The notes under the pieces were generated by a model that was not told where the DNA came from, did not search any database, and worked only from the letters and a program-made list of their open reading frames with translations. DNA of 64,000 nucleotides, taken from positions 1 through 64,000 of the forward strand of contig CAJTUK010000001.1 in assembly GCA_910579525.1 (NCBI GenBank), in the 5' to 3' direction. Made by a program: the position numbers and the translations under genes. Source of the DNA: an uncultured Christensenella sp. Its GTDB lineage: Bacteria; Bacillota; Clostridia; Christensenellales; Borkfalkiaceae. Positions 53,829 to 62,736 of this stretch are shown here, piece by piece (positions within the stretch are counted from its first letter, which is position 1; the number at the start of each line of letters is the position of its first letter).

Positions 53829-54623
53829 TTAAACTAAAGACGACAACCTGTTCTCTGCGAGAACTCCGTTATTACGCACGATATGCGCTCCGTTGTTTAT
53901 CATGCCGATTACAAAACAGCTCATCATAATGTAACACCAAAGCAGAAAAACTATTAAAGACGCAATTTTACCGTAAAGTTTTTCCGGAGTGGCGAATTTG
54001 GTATAAATACCGAACCCTACAAGAAAAACAAGCCAAAGCGCGGTTGTTAGCAAACTTCCACATAACGCCTCTTCAACTTTAATTTTATAGGGACAAGCAA
54101 TTAAATTCAGCAATAGCGCAACAGCAAAAGCAAGCGCCGTCAAAAATACCGAAGATATTATGTCGGAAACGTAAAAGGGCATAAAACTGTCTAATATTTC
54201 CGTTCCAACGACCGAAACCGCGCCTATAAACGCAACTAATAAAATTGCTACGGCAATGTAAACGAGTGAAAGCAATCGCAATTTAAATCCTCCTTTCACT
54301 CCAGAGCTGTTATAAACGATTTCTCCGCTTCTTCGCAAATGATAAAAAAAATTTGTGGACGAATACAGAGAGGACACAATCAAAACTATTCCCGGACCGC
54401 TTGCCGCACTTTCAGCCGAATTTTTTAAATAACGTAAAAACGGACTTACATTTTCAATCAACTCGTTGGAAAATAACGTGTTCGTTTGTAAATCGCCGAA
54501 AACCAAAGTCAACCAAAGCATAAACGGCGCAATACTCATAAGCAAAAAATACACGAGCGTTCCTGCAAGAGTTGAAAAACGACGGTCAGAATAATATTTA
54601 ATCGTTTCAATTATCTTACGCAT
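53829..54623 (-). CDS. YihY/BrkB-family membrane protein
   Basis: The 264-residue protein has about six membrane helices and the family opening FSTLAGTLVYFLLMSIAPF. Function is not established despite the older RNase BN label. The start at ATG 54623 is preferred because a terminator (54665-54686) and the upstream gene occupy the longer open frame. Confidence 0.85.
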   Translation of the reverse strand: MRKIIETIKYYSDRRFSTLAGTLVYFLLMSIAPFMLWLTLVFGDLQTNTLFSNELIENVSPFLRYLKNSAESAASGPGIVLIVSSLYSSTNFFYHLRRSGEIVYNSSGVKGGFKLRLLSLVYIAVAILLVAFIGAVSVVGTEILDSFMPFYVSDIISSVFLTALAFAVALLLNLIACPYKIKVEEALCGSLLTTALWLVFLVGFGIYTKFATPEKLYGKIASLIVFLLWCYIMMSCFVIGMINNGAHIVRNNGVLAENRLSSLV

Positions 54624-54664
54624 ACGCTTATTTTTTGCAAGAAATATAACTCTATACACAAAAA

Positions 54665-54686
54665 AGGGTATTCCATAAGGAATACC
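54665..54686 (-). terminator. Terminator after the Cys-rich gene
   Basis: GGGTATTCC pairs with GGAATACCC, followed by TTTTTT on the minus strand. Confidence 0.8.
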
Positions 54687-54700
54687 CCAAAAGTCTTTGC

Positions 54701-54952
54701 TTAATCGCAGCAACGATTGCATCTGTTGCACGAATGGCAACACCCGTTATTGGTTCTGTTCAAACCGTATTGAGCTGCATAATATGCGTCCCAATCGCGT
54801 TCGCAACCGCAGTTATTGCGGCTACAGCCGCAATTGTGATTGCAACAGTCGTTTTGACGGCAACCACAGCCGTTTCTGCGGCAACCGCAGTCGTTGCAGG
54901 CGCTGCAAAATAAATTTAAAAGTCCGCAGCGGCAGAAATTACAATTACACAT
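54701..54952 (-). CDS. Cys-rich small protein with CGC/CNC repeats
   Basis: The 83-residue protein starts MCNCNFCRCG. Roughly one residue in four is Cys, in an Arg/Asn-rich context (CGCRRNGCGCRQND), and it ends NRCNRCCD. AAAGGAA precedes the start. It resembles low-complexity spore-coat or metal-binding proteins, but no family is recognised. It is flanked by its own terminator. Confidence 0.65.
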   Translation of the reverse strand: MCNCNFCRCGLLNLFCSACNDCGCRRNGCGCRQNDCCNHNCGCSRNNCGCERDWDAYYAAQYGLNRTNNGCCHSCNRCNRCCD

Positions 54953-55122
54953 ACGTATATCGTTTCCTTTTCTTGAAGTAACAGGCAAAGGTTTTCCCCC
55001 TTGCCTATACTTCATAATATGAACGCTACCTGTCAAAAGTTCACCCGTTGTAAAATAAAAATATCGCCCGGGCATATTTCGACACAAAAAACGTTTTTAC
55101 TTTTGCCGCAAATGGGAAAATT

Positions 55123-55159
55123 AAAAAAGCCTTAAGCGCATTTTACGCTTAAGGCTTTT
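55123..55159 (-). terminator. Rubrerythrin terminator
   Basis: AAAAGCCTTAAGCG pairs with CGCTTAAGGCTTTT around a 7-base loop. Confidence 0.85.
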
Positions 55160-55169
55160 AAGTTTTTTA

Positions 55170-55697
55170 TTATTTACCGAAATATCTTTTTAACATTCCC
55201 GCAAAGCCTGCGCCGTGTCTGGCTTCGTCCTTTGCCATTTCATGAACGGTATCGTGAATTGCATCGAAACCGCACTGTTTTGCAAGTTTTGCGATAGCAA
55301 GCTTACCTTCGCAAGCGCCGGCTTCGGCCGCCGCACGAAGTTCGAGGTTTTTCTTTGTGGAAGGCGTAACCACTTCGCCGAGAAGCTCGGCAAATTTTGC
55401 GGCATGTTCCGCCTCTTCATAAGCATAACGCTTGTATGCTTCGGCTATTTCGGGGTATCCTTCTCTTTCGGCAACTCTCGCCATTGCAAGATACATACCT
55501 ACTTCAGTGCATTCGCCAGAAAAATGAGCGCGAAGCCCTTCCATAATTTCTTCGTTATCAACTTTACCGTCGCCTACTACGTGTTCGCAAGCATATTTTG
55601 CTTCGCCTGTTACGGGTACAAACTTTTTTGCTTTGCAAACGGGGCAAACATCTACTCCATCTTCAACTATTTCACCGCATACTACGCATTTTTTCAT
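55170..55697 (-). CDS. Rubrerythrin with N-terminal rubredoxin domain (reverse rubrerythrin type)
   Basis: The 175-residue protein has an N-terminal rubredoxin iron site with CVVCGEI and CPVCKAKK. A ferritin-like diiron domain follows (EYCTEVG-like ECTEVGMYL, YEEAEHAAKF, DEARHGAGF). Having the rubredoxin first is the arrangement found in anaerobes that reduce peroxide. It is a single gene. Confidence 0.92.
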   Translation of the reverse strand: MKKCVVCGEIVEDGVDVCPVCKAKKFVPVTGEAKYACEHVVGDGKVDNEEIMEGLRAHFSGECTEVGMYLAMARVAEREGYPEIAEAYKRYAYEEAEHAAKFAELLGEVVTPSTKKNLELRAAAEAGACEGKLAIAKLAKQCGFDAIHDTVHEMAKDEARHGAGFAGMLKRYFGK

Positions 55698-55789
55698 AAT
55701 TAAACTCCTGATTCGTTTATTTTTTATTGATATTAATATAACACATAGTTTTTACAATTTCAATTAAAATTATGTGAATTTTAAAAGAA

Positions 55790-56437
55790 TTATTTTTCAA
55801 AAACAATCGCTTCAAGTTCTTTAAAATCCGAGGCAAACCGAACTGCCCCGGCAGACTCGAGTTGCTCTTTTGTCCTGAATCCCCACAATACGGAAACACA
55901 GTCTATGCCGGCATTAAAAGCGGTTTGGACGTCGGTTTCGCCGTCACCAACAAAAAGGCACTCTTCCGGTTTTAATCCGTATGCGCAAATTATGTCCAAC
56001 GTCGTTTTGGGATTCGGTTTCAACGGCGAATTCGAAGCTTGTCCTCTTACTGTACAAAAACGACAGTCGGACAAAAACTTATTATAAGCCCTCTGCGTCG
56101 CTTGTTTGGGCTTATTAGTGACTATAGCAAGCAAAATACCGGCATCTCCGAATTTATGCAAAGTTTCACGGGCACCCTTGTACGGCACGGTAAAATCGTC
56201 CTCACATTCGGCAAACCTTTCCGAATAATCTTTATATACGCTCTCTGTAAGCTCCGTGCGGGCACCAACTGCCCGCTCCACAAGTTTTTTTGCGCCGTTA
56301 CCCACAAATTCTATTGTTTTTTTAAGTGAAATCTGCGGAAGCGAAAATTTGAGCAAACTTGCATTTAAAACGTTTTGTATCGTTTTGGAAGTATCGAGTA
56401 AAGTTCCGTCTAAATCAAAAATAATAAGTTTGTACAT
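55790..56437 (-). CDS. HAD-family phosphatase, phosphoglycolate-phosphatase-like
   Basis: The 215-residue protein begins MYKLIIFDLDGTLLDTS and has the LAIVTNKPK and FVGDGETDVQTA motifs with a helical cap. Likely substrates are phosphoglycolate or pyrophosphate. ATG 56437 overlaps the argS stop region, so the two are coupled. Confidence 0.9.
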   Translation of the reverse strand: MYKLIIFDLDGTLLDTSKTIQNVLNASLLKFSLPQISLKKTIEFVGNGAKKLVERAVGARTELTESVYKDYSERFAECEDDFTVPYKGARETLHKFGDAGILLAIVTNKPKQATQRAYNKFLSDCRFCTVRGQASNSPLKPNPKTTLDIICAYGLKPEECLFVGDGETDVQTAFNAGIDCVSVLWGFRTKEQLESAGAVRFASDFKELEAIVFEK

Positions 56438-56438
56438 T

Positions 56439-58106
56439 TTACATTTTTTCGGGCACGCCAATACCGAGAAGAGACAACGCGTTCTTTAATGCGGTATGAA
56501 CTGCTTTTGTTAAGGCAAGACGGAAATCTTTTATTGCACCTTCCGCGGTAAGAATTTTACATTCTATATAGAATTTGTTGAACTTTTGCGACAGGTCAAC
56601 GGCGTATCTTGCCACGAGCGAAGGCTCGTATTTCTCTCCCGCATCAAGAACCGTACGGGGGAAAAGTTCCAGCGCTTTAATTACTTCGAATTCTACGTTA
56701 TTCGGCACATATTCGGGGGGCAATTTAATATTTTGCCCGCTTTTTTCAAGCACGGAATTGGCGCGGGCACAAGTGTATTGAACATAAACGCTCGTTTCGC
56801 CTTCAAAGCTTAAAACCTTATCGTAAGAAAAAGTTATATCTTTAATTTTATTGTTATAAAGCGCCCCGAATATTACTGCGCCTATTCCTACGGTCTCCGC
56901 GGTTTTCTCTTTATTTTCAAGATCGGGGTTTTTGTCGTTTATAACTCCGTACGCCTTTTCAACACACTTGTTTATAACATCCTCAAGCCAAACGACTTTC
57001 CCCTTACGAGTAGACATTGAACCGTCTTCAAGCGAAACCATACCGTAAGCCACATGAACCAAATCTTTCGCCCACGGCTTCCCCATAAGTTCAAGCACCT
57101 TAAAAAGCTGTTTAAAATGAAGATTTTGCTGATATGCCACCACGTATAAAGATTTATAAAAATCGTATGCTTCTTTTCGATAAATTGCAGCCGCAAGGTC
57201 ACGCGTAACATATAGCGACGCTCCGTCGGAACGCAATACGAGACAAGGCGGCATGCCGAATTTTTCGAGATCGACTACTTGCGCACCCTCGCTCTCTTTA
57301 AGCAACTTTTTAGTTTGCAATTCGTCTATCACAGGCTGCATTTTATCCATATAAAACCTTTCGCCCGCATAGCTGTCAAAAGTTATATTCAGTTTTTTAT
57401 ATATGTCTTTAACATATTCGAGGGTCAAAGATTTAAACCAGTCGAAAAGCTCGTTCGCCTCTTTATCGCCGCTCTCTATCATACGGAAATATTCTCTTGC
57501 TTCCGCCTGCATCTTGTCGTCAGCCTCATTATTAAAACGCACATAAAGCTCGTTAATCGCGTGTATACCGCCCTTTTGAACCTTTTCTTTGTCTCCCCAA
57601 TTTTTGTATGCGCAAATAAGTTTTCCGAACTGCGTTCCGTAGTCGCCCAAATGATTTATCCCAACGACTTTATAACCGAGAAAATTATAAATTTTATAAA
57701 GCGCCCCGCCTATAACCGTAGTAGATAAATGTCCGATATGAAAAGGCTTTGCAATGTTCACCGAAGAATAGTCAATGCAAATTGTTTTGCCTTCACCCGT
57801 TCTCGAAGAACCGTAATCGTCTCCGCTATTCAAAATTTCACTTATTACGGATTGAGTGAGTCCTGCCTTATTCACCTTAAAATTGAGGTAACCGTTGACT
57901 GCCGACACTTCACTTATAACGCCGTCGCAAACAAACGAGTTTTTAAGTTCTTCAGCTATCTGAACGGGACTTTTACGCAATACTTTTGCTAATTTAAAAC
58001 AGGGAAGCGCATAATCGCCCATTTCCGAATTAGGAGGAAGCGCTACATCTGTAGCCTCTACTCCGTCCACGTTAAGTTTTTCTGCAATATATTTACGATA
58101 ATCCAT
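56439..58106 (-). CDS. argS: Arginyl-tRNA synthetase
   Basis: The 555-residue class I synthetase has HIGH in KPFHIGHLSTTV and the KMSKS-like SMSTRKGKVVW. It has the N-terminal Arg-tRNA-specific domain and a DALR anticodon-binding C-terminus. ATG 58106 follows AAAGGAA; the longer open frame to 58160 lacks a site. Confidence 0.96.
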   Translation of the reverse strand: MDYRKYIAEKLNVDGVEATDVALPPNSEMGDYALPCFKLAKVLRKSPVQIAEELKNSFVCDGVISEVSAVNGYLNFKVNKAGLTQSVISEILNSGDDYGSSRTGEGKTICIDYSSVNIAKPFHIGHLSTTVIGGALYKIYNFLGYKVVGINHLGDYGTQFGKLICAYKNWGDKEKVQKGGIHAINELYVRFNNEADDKMQAEAREYFRMIESGDKEANELFDWFKSLTLEYVKDIYKKLNITFDSYAGERFYMDKMQPVIDELQTKKLLKESEGAQVVDLEKFGMPPCLVLRSDGASLYVTRDLAAAIYRKEAYDFYKSLYVVAYQQNLHFKQLFKVLELMGKPWAKDLVHVAYGMVSLEDGSMSTRKGKVVWLEDVINKCVEKAYGVINDKNPDLENKEKTAETVGIGAVIFGALYNNKIKDITFSYDKVLSFEGETSVYVQYTCARANSVLEKSGQNIKLPPEYVPNNVEFEVIKALELFPRTVLDAGEKYEPSLVARYAVDLSQKFNKFYIECKILTAEGAIKDFRLALTKAVHTALKNALSLLGIGVPEKM

Positions 58107-58235
58107 AACAACTATTCCTTTAACTGAAATTATTTTATCACAAGCGTGAAATTTTGGCAACTTTACCGCGTATTCGTTTTGAATTTTTTAATTGATATTA
58201 TATAATAAGTGTATTAATGTAAAGAGGCTGAAACT

Positions 58236-59336
58236 ATGAAATTAGGTGTCGTGGGGCTGCCGAACGTAGGAAAATCCACATTATTCAACGCTATAACGCA
58301 CGCAGGCGCAGAAGCCGCAAACTACCCGTTCTGTACTATAGAACCAAACGTTGGCGTAGTTGCCGTTCCCGACGAAAGATTGGATAAACTTGCGGAACTT
58401 TATCAAAGCAAAAAAATCACGCCGGCTATCGTAGAATTCGTTGATATTGCGGGATTGGTAAAAGGTGCGTCAAAGGGTGAAGGATTGGGAAATAAGTTTC
58501 TGTCTCACGTACGTGAGTGCGACGCTATAGTCCATGTAGTTCGCTGTTTTGAAGACGAAAATATCACGCACGTAAGCAATAAAATAGACCCCGTAGCAGA
58601 CATCCAGACTATAACTCTCGAGCTCATATTATCCGACGTGGAAGCAATAAACAAGCGACAGGACAGAATAAGAAATGTTGCTCGCGGAGGTGCAAATAAA
58701 GAAGCCGCCGCAGAATACGCTTTTTTGGAAAGACTTGAAAAATTTTTATCGGAAGAAAAACCCGCTCGCCTTTTCGAATGTAGCGACGAAGAAAAACCTC
58801 TTTTGGACAATTTGTTTCTTCTCACGGCAAAACCGGTAATCTATGCGGCGAACATTTCAGAATTCGACATGGGCAAAGACGAAAACGAAATACCGTTAGT
58901 TGTAAACGTTAAGAATTTTGCAAAAAACGAAGGCAGTGAAGTTTTGGTTATATGCGCTAAAACGGAAGAAGAACTTTCACTTATGGACCCTGAAGAGAGC
59001 GCTGTGTTTTTAGAAGAACTGGGACTTAAAGAAAGCGGACTGAACAGACTGATTAAGAAAAGTTACGCACTTTTGGGACTTATTTCTTACCTTACGGCAG
59101 GCGAAAAAGAAACACGCGCATGGACGATAGTTAACGGGACGAAGGCACCGCAAGCGGCAGGAAAAATCCATACCGATTTCGAACGCGGTTTTATACGCGC
59201 AGAAGTCGTGGAATGGCAAACACTGCTTGACTGCAACGGATATAACGGAGCACGTGAAAAGGGTAAAGTCCGTTCTGAAGGAAAGGATTACGTTATAAAA
59301 GACGGCGACGTGGTACTATTCCGATTCAACGTTTGA
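58236..59336 (+). CDS. ychF: Ribosome-binding ATPase YchF
   Basis: The 366-residue Obg-related P-loop protein begins MKLGVVGLPNVGKSTLFNAI. It has DIAGLVKGASKGEGLGNKF and a C-terminal TGS domain. YchF binds ribosomes and hydrolyses ATP. It has its own promoter region and terminator. Confidence 0.96.
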   Translation: MKLGVVGLPNVGKSTLFNAITHAGAEAANYPFCTIEPNVGVVAVPDERLDKLAELYQSKKITPAIVEFVDIAGLVKGASKGEGLGNKFLSHVRECDAIVHVVRCFEDENITHVSNKIDPVADIQTITLELILSDVEAINKRQDRIRNVARGGANKEAAAEYAFLERLEKFLSEEKPARLFECSDEEKPLLDNLFLLTAKPVIYAANISEFDMGKDENEIPLVVNVKNFAKNEGSEVLVICAKTEEELSLMDPEESAVFLEELGLKESGLNRLIKKSYALLGLISYLTAGEKETRAWTIVNGTKAPQAAGKIHTDFERGFIRAEVVEWQTLLDCNGYNGAREKGKVRSEGKDYVIKDGDVVLFRFNV

Positions 59337-59351
59337 ATTAAGCAAAAATTA

Positions 59352-59386
59352 AAAAAGCTCTCGGGCAATTTGCCGGAGAGCTTTTT
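59352..59386 (+). terminator. ychF terminator
   Basis: AAAAAGCTCTC pairs with GAGAGCTTTTT, and GGCAA/TTGCC extends the inner stem. Confidence 0.85.
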
Positions 59387-59512
59387 GTTCAGAACAGGCT
59401 AATGTCATTATTTTTGCTTTTCATTACAGCTGAAAAGGTGCCTGTGGTATGCCCCCTATCACTATTTTTATGTACAAAATATGTACTGCCATTATAGTTT
59501 TTCCTTATCATA

Positions 59513-59539
59513 AAAGCCCCGACATTTCGTCGGGGCTTC
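59513..59539 (-). terminator. gapA terminator
   Basis: AAGCCCCGAC pairs with GTCGGGGCTT around ATTTC, with T residues on the minus strand. Confidence 0.85.
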
Positions 59540-59552
59540 AAATATCATTAAA

Positions 59553-60569
59553 TTACTTTAATTCAGCAAAGTATTTAATAGTTCTTACCATCTGGGAAGT
59601 GTAAGAATTTTCATTGTCGTACCAGCTAACAACCTTTACAAGGGTCGTGCCGTCGCCGAGAGGCATACACTTTGTTTGAGTCGCATCAAAGAGCGAACCG
59701 TAGGTCATACCGATAACGTCGCTGGAAACAAGCTCTTCTTCGGTATAGCCGTAAGAAGCCGACGCAGCAGCCTTCATTGCTTCGTTAACAGCCTTTGCAT
59801 CTACTTCGCCCTGGCAAACAGCTATAAGCTGAGTAAGCGAACCGGTGGGCACGGGTACGCGCTGTGCGCAACCGTCAAGTAAACCGGAAAGTTCGGGAAT
59901 AACCAAACCGATAGCTTTAGCGGCGCCCGTAGAGTTGGGAACGATATTGCAAGCAGCAGCTCTCGCTCTTCTCAAATCGCCTTTACGGTGAGGGCCGTCA
60001 AGAACCATCTGGTCGCCGGTGTATGCGTGAATGGTAGTCATATAACCTTTTTTGATTTTGCAAAGTTTGTTGAGCGTATCTGCCATAGGAGCAAGGCAGT
60101 TCGTGGTGCAACTTGCCGCCGAAATAACGGTATCGCTTGCTTTAAGAACTTTTTCGTTAACGCTGTATACGACGGTAGGAAGATCGTTGCCTGCAGGTGC
60201 GGAAATTACGCACTTTTTAGCGCCGGCGGTAATATGAGCGGAAGCTTTTTCTTTCGAGCAATAGAAGCCCGTGCACTCCAAAACCACGTCTACGTTGTGA
60301 TTCTTCCAAGGAAGGTTAGCGGCGTCTTTTTCAGCGTAAATTTTAATAGTCTTTCCGTTTACCGTAATGGAATCTTCGCCTGCAACTACGGAATCGCAAT
60401 ACTTATATCTGCCTTGAGCCGAATCGTATTTCAAAAGATGAGCAAGCATTTTGGGGCTTGTCAGGTCGTTGATAGCTACGATCTCATAACCTTCGGCGTC
60501 AAACATTTGTCTGAAAGCAAGGCGTCCTATACGGCCGAAACCGTTGATTGCAACTTTTACATTTGCCAT
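59553..60569 (-). CDS. gapA: Glyceraldehyde-3-phosphate dehydrogenase (type I)
   Basis: The 338-residue glycolytic enzyme has GFGRIGRLAFRQM for NAD binding and the catalytic Cys in SAASCTTNCLAP. It is divergent from fba. Its promoter is at 60623-60651, and the motif shared with adhE lies at the predicted start. Confidence 0.97.
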   Translation of the reverse strand: MANVKVAINGFGRIGRLAFRQMFDAEGYEIVAINDLTSPKMLAHLLKYDSAQGRYKYCDSVVAGEDSITVNGKTIKIYAEKDAANLPWKNHNVDVVLECTGFYCSKEKASAHITAGAKKCVISAPAGNDLPTVVYSVNEKVLKASDTVISAASCTTNCLAPMADTLNKLCKIKKGYMTTIHAYTGDQMVLDGPHRKGDLRRARAAACNIVPNSTGAAKAIGLVIPELSGLLDGCAQRVPVPTGSLTQLIAVCQGEVDAKAVNEAMKAAASASYGYTEEELVSSDVIGMTYGSLFDATQTKCMPLGDGTTLVKVVSWYDNENSYTSQMVRTIKYFAELK

Positions 60570-60596
60570 AAAAAATAAATTCCTCCGAATTTTTAA

Positions 60597-60614
60597 TCGA
60601 TACTAATTTATCAA
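60597..60614. promoter_or_regulatory. Shared 18-bp motif in the gapA leader
   Basis: TCGATA-CTAATT-TATCAA matches the adhE site at all half-site positions and differs only at two spacer bases. It covers about +2 to +20 of the predicted transcript, a classic repressor position. Confidence 0.5.
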
Positions 60615-60622
60615 ACGCAATA

Positions 60623-60651
60623 ATTATAACAGATTATTGCATTCAAGTCAA
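60623..60651 (-). promoter_or_regulatory. gapA promoter
   Basis: TTGACT, a 17-base spacer and TATAAT on the minus strand. Confidence 0.8.
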
Positions 60652-60751
60652 GAATTTAAACGTCACATTTGTTTACCTCAATCAATTATATATCAAACGC
60701 TTTTTTATAGCAATTCTTTTACCGTAAATTTTAAAAAAATTTAAAATCTCC

Positions 60752-60780
60752 TTGTGTTTTTACGCGCTTTGTTTTATAAT
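60752..60780 (+). promoter_or_regulatory. fba promoter
   Basis: TTGTGT, a 17-base spacer and TATAAT on the plus strand, about 35 bases before the gene. Confidence 0.65.
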
Positions 60781-60814
60781 TAGATAAGTAAATAATTATT
60801 TTTCGGAGGCTTAT

Positions 60815-61681
60815 ATGGCACTTGTTTCGGCAAAAAATATGCTTGAAAAGGCAAGAGACGGCAAATACGCCGTAGGTCAGTTCAACATCAATAATCTTGA
60901 ATGGACCAAATCTATTTTGCAGACCGCGGAGGAACTTAAATCTCCCGTTATTCTCGGCGTATCAGAGGGCGCCGGAAAATATATGACCGGATTTAAAACC
61001 GTTGCCGACATGGTAAAAGCAATGATTGAAGAACTTAAAATCACCGTTCCCGTTGCTCTTCATCTTGACCACGGCACATACGAAGGCTGCTACAAATGTA
61101 TCGAAGCGGGATTCTCTTCGATAATGTTCGACGGCTCGCACTTCCCTATTGAAGAAAACGTTGCAAAAACAAAAGAACTTGTAGAAGTTTGCGCAAAAAA
61201 AGGCTTGAGTCTTGAAGCCGAAGTGGGCGCAATCGGTGGCGAAGAAGACGGTGTTATCGGTAAAGGCGAATGCGCCGACCCCGACGAATGCAAAAAGATT
61301 GCCGACTTGGGCGTTACTATGCTTGCCGCAGGGATAGGTAATATTCACGGAAAATACCCTGCTGATTGGGCAGGTTTAAGCTTTGAAACGCTTGAAGCCG
61401 TTAAAAATAAAGTAGGTAAAATGCCACTCGTTCTTCACGGCGGTACAGGCATACCTACAGAAATGATTAAAAAAGCAATTTCTTTGGGCGTTGCTAAAAT
61501 CAATGTAAATACCGAATGTCAGCTTGCTTTCCAAGAAGCTACGAGAAAGTACATTGAAGAAGGCAAAGATTTGGTTGGCAAAGGGTTTGACCCCCGTAAG
61601 TTGCTTGCTCCCGGTTGTCAGGCAATTAAAGACACTGTTAAAGAAAAGATGGAAATCTTCGGCAGCATAGGCAAAGCGTAA
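60815..61681 (+). CDS. fba: Class II fructose-bisphosphate aldolase
   Basis: The 288-residue zinc aldolase of glycolysis has ALHLDHGTYEGCYK (zinc and catalytic residues), IMFDGSHFP, and VLHGGTGIP near the second half. The ribosome site CGGAGG is 6 bases upstream. Confidence 0.96.
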   Translation: MALVSAKNMLEKARDGKYAVGQFNINNLEWTKSILQTAEELKSPVILGVSEGAGKYMTGFKTVADMVKAMIEELKITVPVALHLDHGTYEGCYKCIEAGFSSIMFDGSHFPIEENVAKTKELVEVCAKKGLSLEAEVGAIGGEEDGVIGKGECADPDECKKIADLGVTMLAAGIGNIHGKYPADWAGLSFETLEAVKNKVGKMPLVLHGGTGIPTEMIKKAISLGVAKINVNTECQLAFQEATRKYIEEGKDLVGKGFDPRKLLAPGCQAIKDTVKEKMEIFGSIGKA

Positions 61682-61720
61682 AAATAAAAGTCTCCCTTTA
61701 CGGGATAATTTAATAAGAAT

Positions 61721-61757
61721 AAAAAGCAAGGATGAAATTGGTTGTCCTTGCTTTTTT
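61721..61757 (+). terminator. fba terminator
   Basis: AAAAAGCAAGGA pairs with TCCTTGCTTTTT. Confidence 0.85.
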
Positions 61758-61805
61758 AATTTTACAGAAGGTTTATTTTTTTATTATTTGCAAAAACTAA
61801 CGGAT

Positions 61806-62225
61806 ATGAAAAAGAAGTTATTAATATCTATTATAATTTGTTCGTTAATCGCAATACTTACAACCTTATCGGCATGTTCTGTTTCGGCAACAGGCTCGAT
61901 TAAATCCATCACTAAACCGTATATAGCACAATACGAGTGCGTTGAAGCAAGGCTCGGCACTCAAGATCTTCTAGATAAGTACGAATTCATAACTATTACG
62001 TTTTTAGACGCCGAGGAAATGGAATTAAGTTTCAAACAAAAAGACGGCGAAAAAAAATCTTATAAAGGCAATTATACAGTCAATCCCGAAACCAGAGAAT
62101 TTTCTGCCGAAATGGGAATATTCGGGCACACCTTCAAAGAAAGTACTAAAATAGAAAAAGGTGAATTTACGATTACCGAAAATATTTTATCTATGCCTTT
62201 AATCTTAAAGTTTAAAATGAAATAA
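61806..62225 (+). CDS. Small lipoprotein
   Basis: The 139-residue protein has a signal peptide and lipobox LTTLSACS near residues 20-27. The mature part is a beta-rich lipocalin-like single domain (FITITFLDAEEMELSF). Function is not recognised. ATG 61806 is chosen so that MKKK begins the signal peptide. The ribosome site is weak. Confidence 0.7.
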   Translation: MKKKLLISIIICSLIAILTTLSACSVSATGSIKSITKPYIAQYECVEARLGTQDLLDKYEFITITFLDAEEMELSFKQKDGEKKSYKGNYTVNPETREFSAEMGIFGHTFKESTKIEKGEFTITENILSMPLILKFKMK

Positions 62226-62241
62226 ATCTTTAATAACAAAA

Positions 62242-62268
62242 CGCTTCGGAGACCTTTTCCGAAGCGTT
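62242..62268 (+). terminator. Terminator after the lipoprotein
   Basis: ACGCTTCGG pairs with CCGAAGCGT, followed by TAATTTTAT. Confidence 0.8.
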
Positions 62269-62282
62269 AATTTTATTTATGA

Positions 62283-62666
62283 TTAATCGGGCTTATAGTT
62301 ACCCTTTATCTCCTCCATTCCCTCTTTTGCTACCGTTTGGAATACGGGTTCTTCAATACTTTCCTCACCGACAGCATTCATCACGTCGTCAATAGTCATT
62401 TGCCCCTCGCTCTGCTTGCGTTGTGCCAAAAGTTTTTCCGTTTCTTCGTCGTACACTGCGCAATCGTAATCCATCTTTGCAAGGTTTTTATCGGAAAACA
62501 TATTTTCCATTTCCGCTTTACGCTCGGCTTCGCTTTTTTTTCTGCGAAAATATAAAATCAAGAATACGACAAAAAGCACTATAAACAAAGCGCCAACAAT
62601 TATCATTACTATATGTTCAGCTTGCATATCCGTATTATACTTCCACGGAGCAAATAAGTCAAACAT
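62283..62666 (-). CDS. Single-pass membrane protein of unknown function
   Basis: The 127-residue protein has one membrane helix at residues about 19-41 (IVMIIVGALFIVLFVVFLILY), then a basic RRKK stop-transfer and an acidic cytoplasmic tail. GAGG precedes the start. No family recognised. Confidence 0.65.
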   Translation of the reverse strand: MFDLFAPWKYNTDMQAEHIVMIIVGALFIVLFVVFLILYFRRKKSEAERKAEMENMFSDKNLAKMDYDCAVYDEETEKLLAQRKQSEGQMTIDDVMNAVGEESIEEPVFQTVAKEGMEEIKGNYKPD

Positions 62667-62736
62667 TTTAAACCTCTGCCTCCCACGCCGCTTATTTTAC
62701 ATATTTTTCGCCTATAATAAATAATATATTACTGTT

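Noticed and set aside
54624..54743. Longer N-terminus for the BrkB-type protein
   Set aside because: It would read back through the terminator at 54665-54686 and into the Cys-rich gene.
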